A stretch of DNA of 64,000 bases from Alphaproteobacteria bacterium (GCA_017470165.1 JAFUEX010000023.1:1-64000), one strand, 5' to 3'. Positions 35,029 to 45,125 are shown, counted from the first letter of the stretch. Translations and numbers: made by a program. The notes: a model not told the origin generated them from the letters alone.

Positions 35029-36477
35029 CTATGGCATATATATATCGTCACCGGCATCCTCATCAGGGGTTTCGGCCGTGACGGCGGAAGTCTCGTCGCT
35101 GGTGTTGGTGTTATCGGCAGAAGACGAATCGATTGAGACGGATATTTTCACCTCGGATGTGCCTGATGCGCCGGATGGTGCTGATGAGTTTTCAGTTGAT
35201 GTTGAGGCTGCCGTTTCAGTTTTTTCTTTTTCTTTGTCTTTGGGTTTTCTAATCTTGTAATTGCAAACATCCAGCACCAAAGAAGTATCTCGGTTGTATC
35301 TACGGTCAACCTTATAGTCGATGTTGCGCTCAATTGCGCCCAATACTTGCGCCTCCAAGGCCATCAACTCCATATCAATAATCTTTTGGATAGTCTCAAT
35401 CTGCATCATAGTATTGTCAATCATCGGCTGTACGGCATCAACCTTACCCTCGGCAGTTGAACTCAAATCTTTGTTCGCCGCATAATTATTGCTCGGATTG
35501 TTCAAATCGGCGATATAGTCATTGGCTTTGTTGATACCCACAACCACCAACTCCTTGCGGTCGCCCTGCACATTGCGACGGCGGCGCATAGAACTGGACA
35601 CGGTATCGGCAGTATTGACATCCGCGGTATATTTAACTTGGGTTTGGCTGATAATCTCATCGGGGGTCGAAGTGGGGTTCTTAGGTTGCTTGTCCAATTC
35701 GGCCAACTTTTTAATATTATCGGAATGACGCTGGGTTACCACGGCAATCTCGCTGGTAAAACGCGAATCAATATTGGCAATCTCTGCCACCATTTCAGCA
35801 TCAACCAATTTGCGGTCGACCTTGAGCTGTTTGATTTCGCTGTCTAATTCGCGATGGCGGTCGTTATAATAGCGCTTATCTCCATCATTGCCGTGTTTAA
35901 GGTCTTGATTTTCCTGTTCAAAAGTTTTCAGCGCTTTTTCGGCCATTTCAATCTTTTGATCCAACATCACTTTACGATTTTCGGCGTTTTCTTTAATCCG
36001 TTCGACTTGAACCTCGCGGTCTTCATTCATATGACTGAGCATAATGGCATCTTCGGTAATTGCCTTGGAGAGCACTGCCGCCTGATAGGCTTTGGAGTTA
36101 ATCACATCCTTCTTTTGCTTTTTTGCCCAGTTGAGATAACCAACGGTTTTTTCCACCCATTTAGGACACTTTTTTTCACCATCCTTGGTTTTGTAGGTAC
36201 TGCTGCCTTGCTGCAAGCAAGCACTTACCATAGCACGGCCCTTTTGAATGGACTCCAATCCTTTACCGACAATTTGTCCAAACCATGTGCGATTAATATA
36301 GGAAATTCCCTGTTGCACTTTTTGAGCGGCATTTTGAATCCACGTACTAACCTCGCCGGCAGTCTCTGAGATGCTTATCTCAAACGGTATCACCGCCTTT
36401 GCCTCACGCAACGGCAGTCCCGCACTATAAAGTGAGAGCATAATCAACAATAAAAATCCGCTTATGTTTTTTTTCAT
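35029..36477 (-). CDS. Exported coiled-coil protein, VirB5/TrbJ-like
   Basis: The protein has 482 residues from the ATG at 36477 with GAGGAT upstream. It has a signal peptide (ending AKAV), an N-terminal part that reads like VirB5/TrbJ (ISETAGEVSTWIQNAAQKV), a long central coiled coil (about 150-260) and a Ser/Thr/Glu-rich acidic tail. Two cysteine-bearing segments lie around 105-125. It may be one of the VirB5-type minor pilus or periplasmic subunits (inference). It is followed 6 bases later by the giant coiled-coil gene's ribosome site. Confidence 0.65.
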   Translation of the reverse strand: MKKNISGFLLLIMLSLYSAGLPLREAKAVIPFEISISETAGEVSTWIQNAAQKVQQGISYINRTWFGQIVGKGLESIQKGRAMVSACLQQGSSTYKTKDGEKKCPKWVEKTVGYLNWAKKQKKDVINSKAYQAAVLSKAITEDAIMLSHMNEDREVQVERIKENAENRKVMLDQKIEMAEKALKTFEQENQDLKHGNDGDKRYYNDRHRELDSEIKQLKVDRKLVDAEMVAEIANIDSRFTSEIAVVTQRHSDNIKKLAELDKQPKNPTSTPDEIISQTQVKYTADVNTADTVSSSMRRRRNVQGDRKELVVVGINKANDYIADLNNPSNNYAANKDLSSTAEGKVDAVQPMIDNTMMQIETIQKIIDMELMALEAQVLGAIERNIDYKVDRRYNRDTSLVLDVCNYKIRKPKDKEKEKTETAASTSTENSSAPSGASGTSEVKISVSIDSSSADNTNTSDETSAVTAETPDEDAGDDIYMP

Positions 36478-36502
36478 CTGTTTATCCTCTGCCGTTGGTT
36501 GG

Positions 36503-37063
36503 TTATGGCCGGTTGCAAGTATTTTTGGTTTGGTCATAGATATACTCGTTAAAAATACCGGAATCCAAACTGCTCAGCTTAAAAATACTATCCAGTGCAG
36601 CAGTGCGTGCCTCCAGTGATAAAACAATATTCAACCGGTCGGCAATATAAGCCTTGCGCTGCAAAATATCTTTATCAAGAATTGCCTTTTCACTGCTGCG
36701 GGCTTTGGAAGATGCCGGTTTTTCCTTGTCAAATTCAAACAATGATTTGGCAGCTTGCAAATAAAGTTCGGTACTATAGCGCGAAAGCAAAAATGCCGTA
36801 TTTTCTTTGGTGCCGAGCATATCATATTCTCCGGGCTTCATCGTTTTGATAATACGGCAACGGTTTTCAGCATCGTCATAAATATCTTTGCTCAAAGGAG
36901 TAACCAATTGAGTTTCCGGCCGGCCGCGCACCGGTGATGCATCACCGATGGTGGCGGTGCCCATACCGGCAATGTTAAGCTCGACAGCCAAAGCAGCAGT
37001 GCTCCACCATACGGACAAAAGCATAGCAAAAACCAAATTCAAAAAATTATTTTGCAACGTCAT
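36503..37063 (-). CDS. Exported T4SS-cluster protein of unknown function
   Basis: The protein has 186 residues from the ATG at 37063 with AAGGAG upstream. It has a signal peptide (ending ALAV), a short beta-rich segment, then helices. It contains two cysteines (near ENRCRI and KNTCNRP). It overlaps the end of the preceding serine-rich gene. No family is recognised; it is one of a row of exported proteins that may form a periplasmic or pilus-tip complex. Confidence 0.65.
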   Translation of the reverse strand: MTLQNNFLNLVFAMLLSVWWSTAALAVELNIAGMGTATIGDASPVRGRPETQLVTPLSKDIYDDAENRCRIIKTMKPGEYDMLGTKENTAFLLSRYSTELYLQAAKSLFEFDKEKPASSKARSSEKAILDKDILQRKAYIADRLNIVLSLEARTAALDSIFKLSSLDSGIFNEYIYDQTKNTCNRP

Positions 37064-37922
37064 CTGATTTCTCCTTAATCGACGCCGATTGGTCAACATT
37101 GATAAACTTTCGGCGCGTCAGTTGTGCACTTTCGGCAGACAATTCCTTATTTGGACTGTCAGTTAAAGCCGGCGAAGTTGTTTGCGAAGCAGAATTGGAT
37201 GTTGATGTTGCGGCGCGGGTAACGCTGCGAGAAGAAACCGCCCCTAAGGCCGAGGAACCGATTGCACTCTCAGATGATGAAGTTCTGCCGCTGATTGATG
37301 TATCTTTCGAGCTTGTGGAAGAGCCTGTGGAAGAGCTGGCGGAATTGGTGTTGCGCTGCAGGCTGTCCGAACCGGAAGCTGAGGAAGAACCGCGGGTGGT
37401 GCCGGAGTTATCAGAGGAGGCAGAGCGCGAAACTCCTGTATCAGTGTTGGAAGATGCACTTCCGGTTGATGAGCCCCCGCGGTCTGATAACGAAGTATTT
37501 TTGGGTTTGTCTTTCTTTTCTTCCTTAACAAGCCCCAAACGCCGCACGGCATCAATACCGGCATTGCGCGCTTTATCAATAGCAGAATTCATTGCATCGC
37601 GGCGACGGTTTTCCTCGGAGTTGATGGCATCACTCAAGGCCTCGCCGGTGGCAATACGCTTGGCTTTTTCATACATCATTTCTGCGTTATCAATTTCGGC
37701 CTGAACCATGGCATCAGCCTCGTAAATGGGGTCAAGAATCTTGCCGCTGGACACCTCTGCCAATTTTTGCGAAATTACCTCATATTTGGCAGACATTTTT
37801 TCAAACACACCGTTAGCTTTCAGCAGGGTAGTCTGAATAATATCAGTGCCGGCCAAAGGACTTCTGACCCAAGTAAAACTTGCGGCAGTAATGAATAAAT
37901 AAATCAATATTTTTTTACTCAT
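37047..37922 (-). CDS. Exported serine-rich protein of unknown function
   Basis: The 291-residue protein has a signal peptide (about 1-24), a helical region (about 30-130) with a VirB5/TrbJ-like character, and a serine/threonine-dominated low-complexity region (about 145-260) before a charged end. GAGGAC precedes the ATG. The Ser-rich part may be a flexible linker. It overlaps the next gene by 17 bases. No family is recognised. Confidence 0.65.
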   Translation of the reverse strand: MSKKILIYLFITAASFTWVRSPLAGTDIIQTTLLKANGVFEKMSAKYEVISQKLAEVSSGKILDPIYEADAMVQAEIDNAEMMYEKAKRIATGEALSDAINSEENRRRDAMNSAIDKARNAGIDAVRRLGLVKEEKKDKPKNTSLSDRGGSSTGSASSNTDTGVSRSASSDNSGTTRGSSSASGSDSLQRNTNSASSSTGSSTSSKDTSISGRTSSSESAIGSSALGAVSSRSVTRAATSTSNSASQTTSPALTDSPNKELSAESAQLTRRKFINVDQSASIKEKSDDVAK

Positions 37923-37941
37923 CGGTCTTGTCCTCTACAGT

Positions 37942-38616
37942 TCATTTACGTGCCGGTTTTATCAGTTCTTTGTCTTTGTCATCAACTTTTTCATTTAATA
38001 TAACTTCGTTGAACAAAGTGCTCACAAAATCGGAACGGTTTATCATCGCTTTGGATTTGAGCGCCTTAAGCAACAGCTCTGTACTGTCGGCGGTCAAGGT
38101 ATTGTTGGCCTCCATCAAACAACGCGAGCTGTTTTGTTCGTCCATACACGTTTCGGCGCTGCTTTTTTCCAAAACATTGTCCGGATCAGGCTGGCCATCA
38201 GCCCCCAAAGCCGGCATTGAGCCATAACCGGCCTCATTGTTAGCCTTGTCCTCGTGCTTGCCGGCTGCCGACATATTGTTGACGGCAAAAATGATGTTGT
38301 CGCGCGTAAACTCTCCCATAATTTGCTGACGCTCATCACCATAAAGCTGACGTCTGGCGTTATAATCATAAGCCAATCGTTTGACACAGTCCAAGGTCAG
38401 CTCGGCTTTGCCGTCTAAGCATAAACCGCAACGTATTACCATCTCTTTGGGCAAATACAGCTCCCCTAACGGCCCGCGGCCGTTGCATAAATCTTTGGCG
38501 TCATCTTTGCTAAGACCGACCGCGGCCTTGGTTTTTTCGTCCAACGCCCCGACATTGGCTGACAACAACGTCAGCACCAATCCCAGCCCTGCAACAATGA
38601 AGTTATTTTTTATCAT
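37942..38616 (-). CDS. Exported T4SS-cluster protein of unknown function
   Basis: The protein has 224 residues from the ATG at 38616 with AAGGAC upstream. It has a signal peptide (ending NVGAL) and six cysteines, including a CGLC motif (near residue 62) that could be redox-active or structural. There are no membrane helices in the mature part. It overlaps the preceding gene by 14 bases. Function is unknown. Within the run of exported proteins it could be a disulfide-stabilised pilus or periplasmic component. Confidence 0.65.
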   Translation of the reverse strand: MIKNNFIVAGLGLVLTLLSANVGALDEKTKAAVGLSKDDAKDLCNGRGPLGELYLPKEMVIRCGLCLDGKAELTLDCVKRLAYDYNARRQLYGDERQQIMGEFTRDNIIFAVNNMSAAGKHEDKANNEAGYGSMPALGADGQPDPDNVLEKSSAETCMDEQNSSRCLMEANNTLTADSTELLLKALKSKAMINRSDFVSTLFNEVILNEKVDDKDKELIKPARK

Positions 38617-40741
38617 TGCTATTGTCCTTTGTTCCGGCATGGATATCAGCATTTTCTGCCGTATCCTGACTTATCTTAAAGGCCATGGTGTCACTGAAAG
38701 CCTTAACCGTCTGCTCGCGAGCCCACAAACGGCTTATCTCGTTGAGCCGACTGCCGATTTGCAGCTCCATATTGGTAATGGCCGCCCAAGATGACTGCAC
38801 GTCCGGATTTTTGGCATTAATCACCGGATCAATCCTATCTTCTTTAAAAGTGAAACTGTCGTTATAAGCATTGACGGCATCGATATAAGCCGAGGCCAGA
38901 TATTCGGCATAGCCGTTGCGCATCTCGGCGCTGGCCTTGTGCACATCGGCGGCAGCAGTGGTTTTTGTGAGGTCGGGATTGCCGATTTCGCGGCGAATAC
39001 AACTGTAAAAATGCTCATCATCCTTGGATATCTCCGTACCATGATCAGCAAACATCGCGCTGTTGTAGCGGCTGATACAGGTGGTAAATTTTCCCTCATC
39101 CAACACCGTCTCCGAGTTTAAGTTGCAGCATACCGCCATATTGCTGGGCAGATAAAACACGCCGTTGACATCGGTGCCACTTTTGGTCTTGGCAACATCA
39201 ACCTTTTCACGCAAAGCCGCAAAAGCAACTTTTTCCGAACGATGGATGCTGTAATTGGCACTTACTTGCTGGCACTCTCGGGATTTTCTGCAATAATCAT
39301 TGTATAACGGATCAGACAAATCCCCTTTTGCGCATTCTCTCTTGGCTATATTGCAGTCCATCTCCTTCGTGGTTGTTTCCAATTGACAAGCCCTATTCAA
39401 ATCTTTGCAAAGCTGGACATCTTCGTCCTTTTTCATCTTAAAGTTGGTCAGCAAATCATCTACCACCGCCTCGCAGCTGGGGTCATTGCCATAGAGCGGC
39501 TGAATCTTGTACTCGTGCGAGGTGTCTACATCGCCGCAAGTTGCCTGATATATAGAACAAGCGGTATTGGCGGCGGCAGTATTCCCCGTTGAAGAGTTCC
39601 CCGTTGCAGAGGTGTCACTACTTTTATTGGTCAAACACTCTTTGTCATAGTCATCACAGGCTTGCTTGTTACCTTCCTTGTCCATTGCGCAAGCCAATTG
39701 GTTGGCCGTACAAGAAGCACCGATGCATTCATAATAGCTAATACAGGCCTGCTTTTGCGCTTTTTCATCATTTTTGCCGTCCGCGCCTTTGATCCCGAAC
39801 TCGCAATCGGCATGATAGTTTTCACAGCCGCGAATATCCATGTCAAACTCTTTGATATCAAGAGAAATCTCGTTCATCCGGTTGTTCCAAGCATTCACGC
39901 TGCTCACTACATTACGCACTTGGTCGTCAACCATTTCGGCCTCACCGACCGTCGCATAGCAAACAAGTCGCTCCGCGCGGGCTTTAACCGCACCGACCCG
40001 ATATTGGCACTCCCGAACCATACTGCTGAGTTTATACTTATAGTCAGAAATCTGCCGCTGCACGTTGCGGATGTTTTGCTCATATGCCGCGTGTTTGGCC
40101 ATGGCAATCTCCAACTTGTCACGGGTGTTGCGAATAGAATTGGTCACCGCATTAGATTCTGTATGATTTTGCAAATTTTTCAGCTCTTCATTAAGGCGGT
40201 CAATTTCATCGTGAACTCTTTTACGGTCTTCGTGATAACGCTCTTTCTGCTCTTCAAACTGTTGTACAACATTTGTAGTCTCGCGGAAGTAATCCCGACA
40301 GAGCTTGAAGGTATCAGCAGCATATTCTGCAATGTCTTTGCCCTCGGCGATGTAATCTTTAATGCGGTTAAGGGTTTCGGCGGCGTGCTCAACCGCATCC
40401 AACGCGCTGTTAACCATATCCAAAGTGTCGTAATAATATTCGTTAATGTCATAGAGAAACTGGTTAATATCGGCCACGTATTTGTCATACTTAGACTTTA
40501 TCTTGTCGAATCGAGCTTTTTGGTCTTTGTAAAAATTAGAAATGCTTCTTACTTTGTCGCCGATTGCTTTGACTATCGTCCAATCGGTGATGGCAGTTTT
40601 TTTCTCGGTAACCCAACGGTTGGCCTCGGTGATGGCATTGGTAACCGTGGCTGCGATAGCACCAAAGTCCACCGTAATAGCGGCCTGCGCCGAAATCGGC
40701 AGCAGACAGGCAATCAAAAACGCCGCAATCCTAAGTCTCAT
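38603..40741 (-). CDS. Exported coiled-coil protein with cysteine-rich central part
   Basis: The protein has 712 residues from the ATG at 40741 with GGGAG upstream. It has a signal peptide (ending AQAA) and an N-terminal half that is almost wholly coiled coil and VirB5/TrbJ-like at its start (ITVDFGAIAATVTNAI). The middle (about 305-480) carries many cysteines, often spaced as in small disulfide-rich domains, and a helical end follows. It lies directly after virB4, where VirB5 is found in simple systems. That position supports a VirB5-type role but size and cysteine content are far from the family norm. Confidence 0.68.
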   Translation of the reverse strand: MRLRIAAFLIACLLPISAQAAITVDFGAIAATVTNAITEANRWVTEKKTAITDWTIVKAIGDKVRSISNFYKDQKARFDKIKSKYDKYVADINQFLYDINEYYYDTLDMVNSALDAVEHAAETLNRIKDYIAEGKDIAEYAADTFKLCRDYFRETTNVVQQFEEQKERYHEDRKRVHDEIDRLNEELKNLQNHTESNAVTNSIRNTRDKLEIAMAKHAAYEQNIRNVQRQISDYKYKLSSMVRECQYRVGAVKARAERLVCYATVGEAEMVDDQVRNVVSSVNAWNNRMNEISLDIKEFDMDIRGCENYHADCEFGIKGADGKNDEKAQKQACISYYECIGASCTANQLACAMDKEGNKQACDDYDKECLTNKSSDTSATGNSSTGNTAAANTACSIYQATCGDVDTSHEYKIQPLYGNDPSCEAVVDDLLTNFKMKKDEDVQLCKDLNRACQLETTTKEMDCNIAKRECAKGDLSDPLYNDYCRKSRECQQVSANYSIHRSEKVAFAALREKVDVAKTKSGTDVNGVFYLPSNMAVCCNLNSETVLDEGKFTTCISRYNSAMFADHGTEISKDDEHFYSCIRREIGNPDLTKTTAAADVHKASAEMRNGYAEYLASAYIDAVNAYNDSFTFKEDRIDPVINAKNPDVQSSWAAITNMELQIGSRLNEISRLWAREQTVKAFSDTMAFKISQDTAENADIHAGTKDNSNDKK

Positions 40742-40819
40742 AGCAAGTCTCCCAAAAAACATCATAACCTAATAATACCACACAACTTCGGTGCCAGCCA
40801 AGAAAATTCAGCCAAATTG

Positions 40820-43249
40820 TCAAATATTTAAATATTTTGTAACAAAGTTTTCTTCACCGTATTCCTTCACCAATTCTTCTACCAGCAATACATTTTTGCG
40901 GCCGGAATTGTATAGTTTCAGATAGGGACCCAACCCGCTCAAATCCACGTCCAAAATCACCGACTCACCGGTTGAGGGACGCGACAACAATATCGCATAA
41001 GGAAAATCGCGATAAGAACGGCCGAAAATAAAGTCAGTCTCCGCGTCGGTGAGGTTCCAGTTGGCATAGTCTTCCGGCATGGCCTGCGGGTTGCGGAAAA
41101 AGATAACCGTTTGACACTGGCCGCGGATAACCTCGCCTACACCCAAACGATCAATAATACTGGGCTGTTGAAAGGCGCAAAGATAGGCCTGCCGTTTTTT
41201 ACGTCCTTCTTGCAAACCGATGATAAAATAATCTCTAAACATCGGGTGTTTGAGCATCGGCGCGGTCTCATCAATCATAATCAATGAGGGAACTCCGGTC
41301 TCGCCGGTTTCGGACTGAATACGGTGCATAATATAGCTGATGACTGCCGGCGCCAAGGTTTCGTCTTCAAAAATATGCGTAAAATCAAACGCCATAAACC
41401 GTTTGCTTTTCAAATCCAAACTGTCGGTATCGCCGTTGAAAATGCTGCCGTATTGTTCGGGATTAACCCATTTAAACAACTCGCGGCGCATATTTCCGGT
41501 CGGCGAAAAACAGCTTTTGTAAAGATTGGACATAACCCGCTCTTCGGGCCGCAGGTAATCAAATGCCGTAGTAACGGCACGGGCAATCTCTTTTTCGGAA
41601 ACCGCATCATCCACCAAAGTTATCGAGCGCAGCCAGCGGCGCAAAAAAGCGCGGTTGTTGGGAGTGTTGTCACAGTCAAAGGGGTTTAACGATACATTTT
41701 TCTCATCGCCGTCAAAACCGATATACGCCCCTTGCACTGCGTGAGTAAAAATGCGCGCACCCAAATGGCGGTCGAAAAAGAACACCCGCAAATCAGCATG
41801 GCGCATCGCCTGACCGGCCAAAAAGGTAAGCAATGTGGTTTTACCTTGACCGGTCGGACCAATGATACAGCAGTGTGCCACCGCCGAATCCTCGGATGAA
41901 ACGTGAAACTGGAAACGATATGCCGAGCCTGACATTGTGCGGAAAACCGTGATGGCGCCATTACCCCAGTCGGATTTGGAAAAACCCTCTGAGGGTTTAT
42001 CAAACGACACCGAACAAGCCACCACCCTTGAGAGATAGCGGTAGTTGCGCGGCAAGGTCTCATAAGTGGGAAACTGATTGAAAAACGTGGCCTGCGTAAC
42101 CCAGCCCTCGCGCACCGGCGTCACACCGAACAAACGACAAATACGCTGCACCTCGCTCTCGGCAAAATCCAGCTCTTCAGGGCTCTCTCCTCGCAAAATC
42201 ATCGCCATAGAATATTCGGCTAATGACTGATGGTTGGCATCGCTGTCTTCAATCGCCGCCAGCACCTCACCGTATTGTTCAATCACATTACCAGAAAAGC
42301 TGGTAATGCGTGCCATACGCTGTTGTTGCATAAGCAATGCGCGTGCCTTGGGCTTAAACATCGGGTGAATATTGTGCAACAACACAATCTCGCAGTCTAA
42401 GGCCAGCAACGATGCAGTCATAGCCTCGTCACAATAGTCGCCGGAGTTGCGGATGCCCATAACGATCTCGTAGAGTTCCTTATCGCCGGAAAAGAATTTG
42501 ATAATGCCGTTTTCACCGGTAAAATGAATATGGTCGGCGGTGAGCATTTGGTTGAGCTGAGCACCGGTGGCACCGCGCACCAAAGGCTGGGGACGCGACA
42601 CCGGCGAACATATTTTGGCATACAGCGAAAAAGGACTGTCGCTTGCCGGTATACCTTCTCCTTCGGCCAAGGGCTCAACTCCATACTCGCTCAGTGTGGC
42701 AGTGAGAGCTTGCGAGGCATAATTCAAATCTTTGAGCGCATCTTTTCTATCAGGCACCGAAAGCACGATATAGTGGGTATTGAAAAACACCCGACTGACA
42801 TTTTCCTGCCATATATCCGAAACCTTTTCCAACAGAGGATTGTTAAAGTTGCGCACATTTTCTTCCAGCGGCACTTGCTCGCGCACGGTAATCACACGAC
42901 AATCTATCTGCAAATCGCCCATACCATCAATCCAAGATTTGCGAGCCTCCAGCATTGCTGCCACCTTTTCGCTTTTGGCAAATGCCAAATCGACGCCGGC
43001 CACCCGAAACACCCGCGCCAAAGAGCCGTTATAACAGCGAATCGTCATCCCGTCGGACAGCAGCTTTTCAAAAGGCATAAAATCGGACACTCGCGACTCA
43101 TTGGGGTGCGGCAACACCAAAAAACCGAACTTGGTTGCCCACAAAGCAGCAAAAGCCGCAGCAGCGATAAACCCCACAATGGCGACAATTACCTCCGCTC
43201 CGGACAAACCCTCAACAAACAAGGATAAAAAATCATAATCAGGGCGCAA
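40820..43249 (-). CDS. virB4: VirB4-family T4SS ATPase
   Basis: The 809-residue protein has an N-terminal membrane segment (about 17-47), a VirB4 N-terminal domain and a C-terminal AAA-type ATPase. The Walker A is GPTGQGKT (464-471) and the Walker B LIMIDE (656-661). VirB4 is the universal T4SS ATPase and sits at the inner membrane. It overlaps virB3 by 11 bases, so the two are translationally coupled, as in many systems. Length and motif order are typical. No second copy is visible in the window. Confidence 0.95.
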   Translation of the reverse strand: MRPDYDFLSLFVEGLSGAEVIVAIVGFIAAAAFAALWATKFGFLVLPHPNESRVSDFMPFEKLLSDGMTIRCYNGSLARVFRVAGVDLAFAKSEKVAAMLEARKSWIDGMGDLQIDCRVITVREQVPLEENVRNFNNPLLEKVSDIWQENVSRVFFNTHYIVLSVPDRKDALKDLNYASQALTATLSEYGVEPLAEGEGIPASDSPFSLYAKICSPVSRPQPLVRGATGAQLNQMLTADHIHFTGENGIIKFFSGDKELYEIVMGIRNSGDYCDEAMTASLLALDCEIVLLHNIHPMFKPKARALLMQQQRMARITSFSGNVIEQYGEVLAAIEDSDANHQSLAEYSMAMILRGESPEELDFAESEVQRICRLFGVTPVREGWVTQATFFNQFPTYETLPRNYRYLSRVVACSVSFDKPSEGFSKSDWGNGAITVFRTMSGSAYRFQFHVSSEDSAVAHCCIIGPTGQGKTTLLTFLAGQAMRHADLRVFFFDRHLGARIFTHAVQGAYIGFDGDEKNVSLNPFDCDNTPNNRAFLRRWLRSITLVDDAVSEKEIARAVTTAFDYLRPEERVMSNLYKSCFSPTGNMRRELFKWVNPEQYGSIFNGDTDSLDLKSKRFMAFDFTHIFEDETLAPAVISYIMHRIQSETGETGVPSLIMIDETAPMLKHPMFRDYFIIGLQEGRKKRQAYLCAFQQPSIIDRLGVGEVIRGQCQTVIFFRNPQAMPEDYANWNLTDAETDFIFGRSYRDFPYAILLSRPSTGESVILDVDLSGLGPYLKLYNSGRKNVLLVEELVKEYGEENFVTKYLNI

Positions 43250-43529
43250 ATTTATTCCCCTTTACTTTATAGAGATTAACCGAGGTTTTGTTAGCCTTGC
43301 CGAACGCCTGAATCATCGCGGAAATATGCGGTTCTTTCACTCCCAAAAACACACAAAAAGTATGACCGGCAATAATCATCGCCATAAACACGATAGGGTT
43401 AACATTAACCGCGCCGACCATCATAAACAGCATAGGAAACTGAATGCCGACATTAAGCATAACCGGCACAAACGGCCCCCAAAGTATCTTCGGAGGATTA
43501 GCCACTGCTTTCAGTATCATCTCGCGCAT
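43239..43529 (-). CDS. virB3: VirB3-like inner-membrane protein
   Basis: The protein has 96 residues from the ATG at 43529. It has two close membrane helices (about 20-62) followed by a hydrophilic tail, matching VirB3. The start at 43529 is preferred because the upstream reading is not protein-like and GGGAG lies about 13 bases before; a start at 43520 is also possible. It overlaps virB4, as expected. Confidence 0.82.
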   Translation of the reverse strand: MREMILKAVANPPKILWGPFVPVMLNVGIQFPMLFMMVGAVNVNPIVFMAMIIAGHTFCVFLGVKEPHISAMIQAFGKANKTSVNLYKVKGNKFAP

Positions 43530-43694
43530 AGCGTTCCAACAGGCTCCCTTATATTTACAATTTATGATAAAATATATGTTTCGGTTATGCAACCGAGGCA
43601 GCAATCTTATCCTACTGTTATTTATAATAGCCTTTTTTTATGAAAAATTGGTTAACTCGCGCCCATACTTAATAACAGGTCGGCTGGTCTTTTT

Positions 43695-44579
43695 TCAAAC
43701 AGTTTCAGACAGTTTCTTACAAGCCAGCAACGCCGCGCCGATAAGTCCAGCATCGTTAGCAAAGCGCGCGGGATACAGTTTCAGCGCCGGAGTAAGAATG
43801 TCCGCATTAACCGCCGCCTCGACCTTAGCATATTCGACTAATGCCCCCAACGAACCGGAAAGCACCACCGCTTCGGGGTCAAAAATATTTCCCAGCGTGA
43901 TTATGCCCTTGATAAGATAGTCTTGCCAAAGATTAAAAGCCTGTTCGCATTTGGGCTCACCTTGCTGCTTGCCGGAGATTACATTATAGCCGGTAGCCCC
44001 GTCGCCCAAAATTTCAGCAGCAAACTTTCCCAATCCGGTGCCAGAAGCAAAAGACTCAAAGCAATCCCACATTCCGCACCCTTGACACCGGCGTTTGTGT
44101 CCTGAATCGATAGGAAAATGCATTTCGCCGGCGGCGCCGGATTTGCCCTTGAGCAAGCGTCCATTCACAATTATGCCGGCTCCGACGCCGGTGCCGATGG
44201 TCAGAATAACCGCATTTTGGCATCCCTGCGCCGCGCCGAGCGCATACTCTGCCCAACCCGCCGAATTAGCGTCATTTTCTACCACCACCGGCTTGTCGGT
44301 CAGGCTTAGAAAATCGGTCTGATTATACCCGACGGGCAAATTACCGGTAAACGAGATTATGCGCGTTCCCTCAGCATTGACCGCGCCGGCGGTTGAAAAG
44401 GCCACTCCGTCGATTTTATCGTAATATTGCCGAATCGTGTTTTGAAAAAAAAGCCGTATTTCTTCGGCGCTCTTTGGGGTCGGTGTTTTGTTCACCTCGC
44501 CGACAAACTGCCCTAATTCATCAACAACGGCATAAGCAATTTTGGTGCCGCCGACATCAAAAGACAAAATTTTTTTCAT
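43695..44579 (-). CDS. ROK-family sugar kinase
   Basis: The 294-residue protein has the ROK signature: phosphate motif DVGGTK near the start, GTGVGAGI in the middle, and the zinc site HKRRCQGCGMWDCFES (about residues 155-170). It phosphorylates a sugar such as glucose, fructose or N-acetylglucosamine with ATP; the substrate cannot be told from sequence. It starts four bases after aroK, so the two are co-transcribed. It is not related to the T4SS it sits beside. Confidence 0.9.
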   Translation of the reverse strand: MKKILSFDVGGTKIAYAVVDELGQFVGEVNKTPTPKSAEEIRLFFQNTIRQYYDKIDGVAFSTAGAVNAEGTRIISFTGNLPVGYNQTDFLSLTDKPVVVENDANSAGWAEYALGAAQGCQNAVILTIGTGVGAGIIVNGRLLKGKSGAAGEMHFPIDSGHKRRCQGCGMWDCFESFASGTGLGKFAAEILGDGATGYNVISGKQQGEPKCEQAFNLWQDYLIKGIITLGNIFDPEAVVLSGSLGALVEYAKVEAAVNADILTPALKLYPARFANDAGLIGAALLACKKLSETV

Positions 44580-44582
44580 CGC

Positions 44583-45125
44583 TCAAACCTCCTTAGCCAA
44601 AAAGTCATCAATGGCCGCAACCACGCGCGAAACCGTATCGCTCACCTGTTCGTCTTTGCTTTCGACAATAATATCCGCTGTCGAGTAATAAGGTGATTCT
44701 TCTTCAATATATGCCTCAATGCGATTTTTCAGATTGACATCAAACCCATCCAAAAAGGGACGGCGCTGTCTGCCGGCCGTACGTTTGCAGAGTAAATCAA
44801 CATCCGCCTTAAGCCACACGGTCAGGGCATTATCCTTGGCCAATGCTCTGGTTTGTTCACAAACAAAAGCTCCGCCGCCGGAAGCCAACACACAAGATTT
44901 GCCGTTGAGCAAGCGTTTCATCACCCGCGCCTCGCCGGCCCGATATTCATCAAGGCCAAAACACTTCAACACCTCGATGAGACTGAGGCCGGCGGCCTTT
45001 TCAATCTCGAGGTCGGCATCGACAAACGGCAATCCCAATTTCTGAGCCAACCGCCGGCCGACCGAAGTTTTGCCGCTGCCCATCATTCCGACCAATAAAA
45101 TTATTTTATCTGTTTGTATCTTCAT
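44583..45125 (-). CDS. aroK: Shikimate kinase
   Basis: The protein has 180 residues from the ATG at 45125; a longer reading is not supported. It has the P-loop GMMGSGKTSVG, the DADLEIE shikimate-binding motif, the RAGEARVM segment and the GGGAFV Walker-B-like loop, all diagnostic of shikimate kinase. It phosphorylates shikimate in the aromatic amino acid pathway. aroB, which often follows it, is absent here and a ROK kinase takes its place. Confidence 0.92.
   Translation of the reverse strand: MKIQTDKIILLVGMMGSGKTSVGRRLAQKLGLPFVDADLEIEKAAGLSLIEVLKCFGLDEYRAGEARVMKRLLNGKSCVLASGGGAFVCEQTRALAKDNALTVWLKADVDLLCKRTAGRQRRPFLDGFDVNLKNRIEAYIEEESPYYSTADIIVESKDEQVSDTVSRVVAAIDDFLAKEV

Noticed and set aside
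39662-40831. 389-residue open frame on the plus strand opposite the exported coiled-coil gene
   Set aside because: Antisense shadow of the coiled-coil codons.
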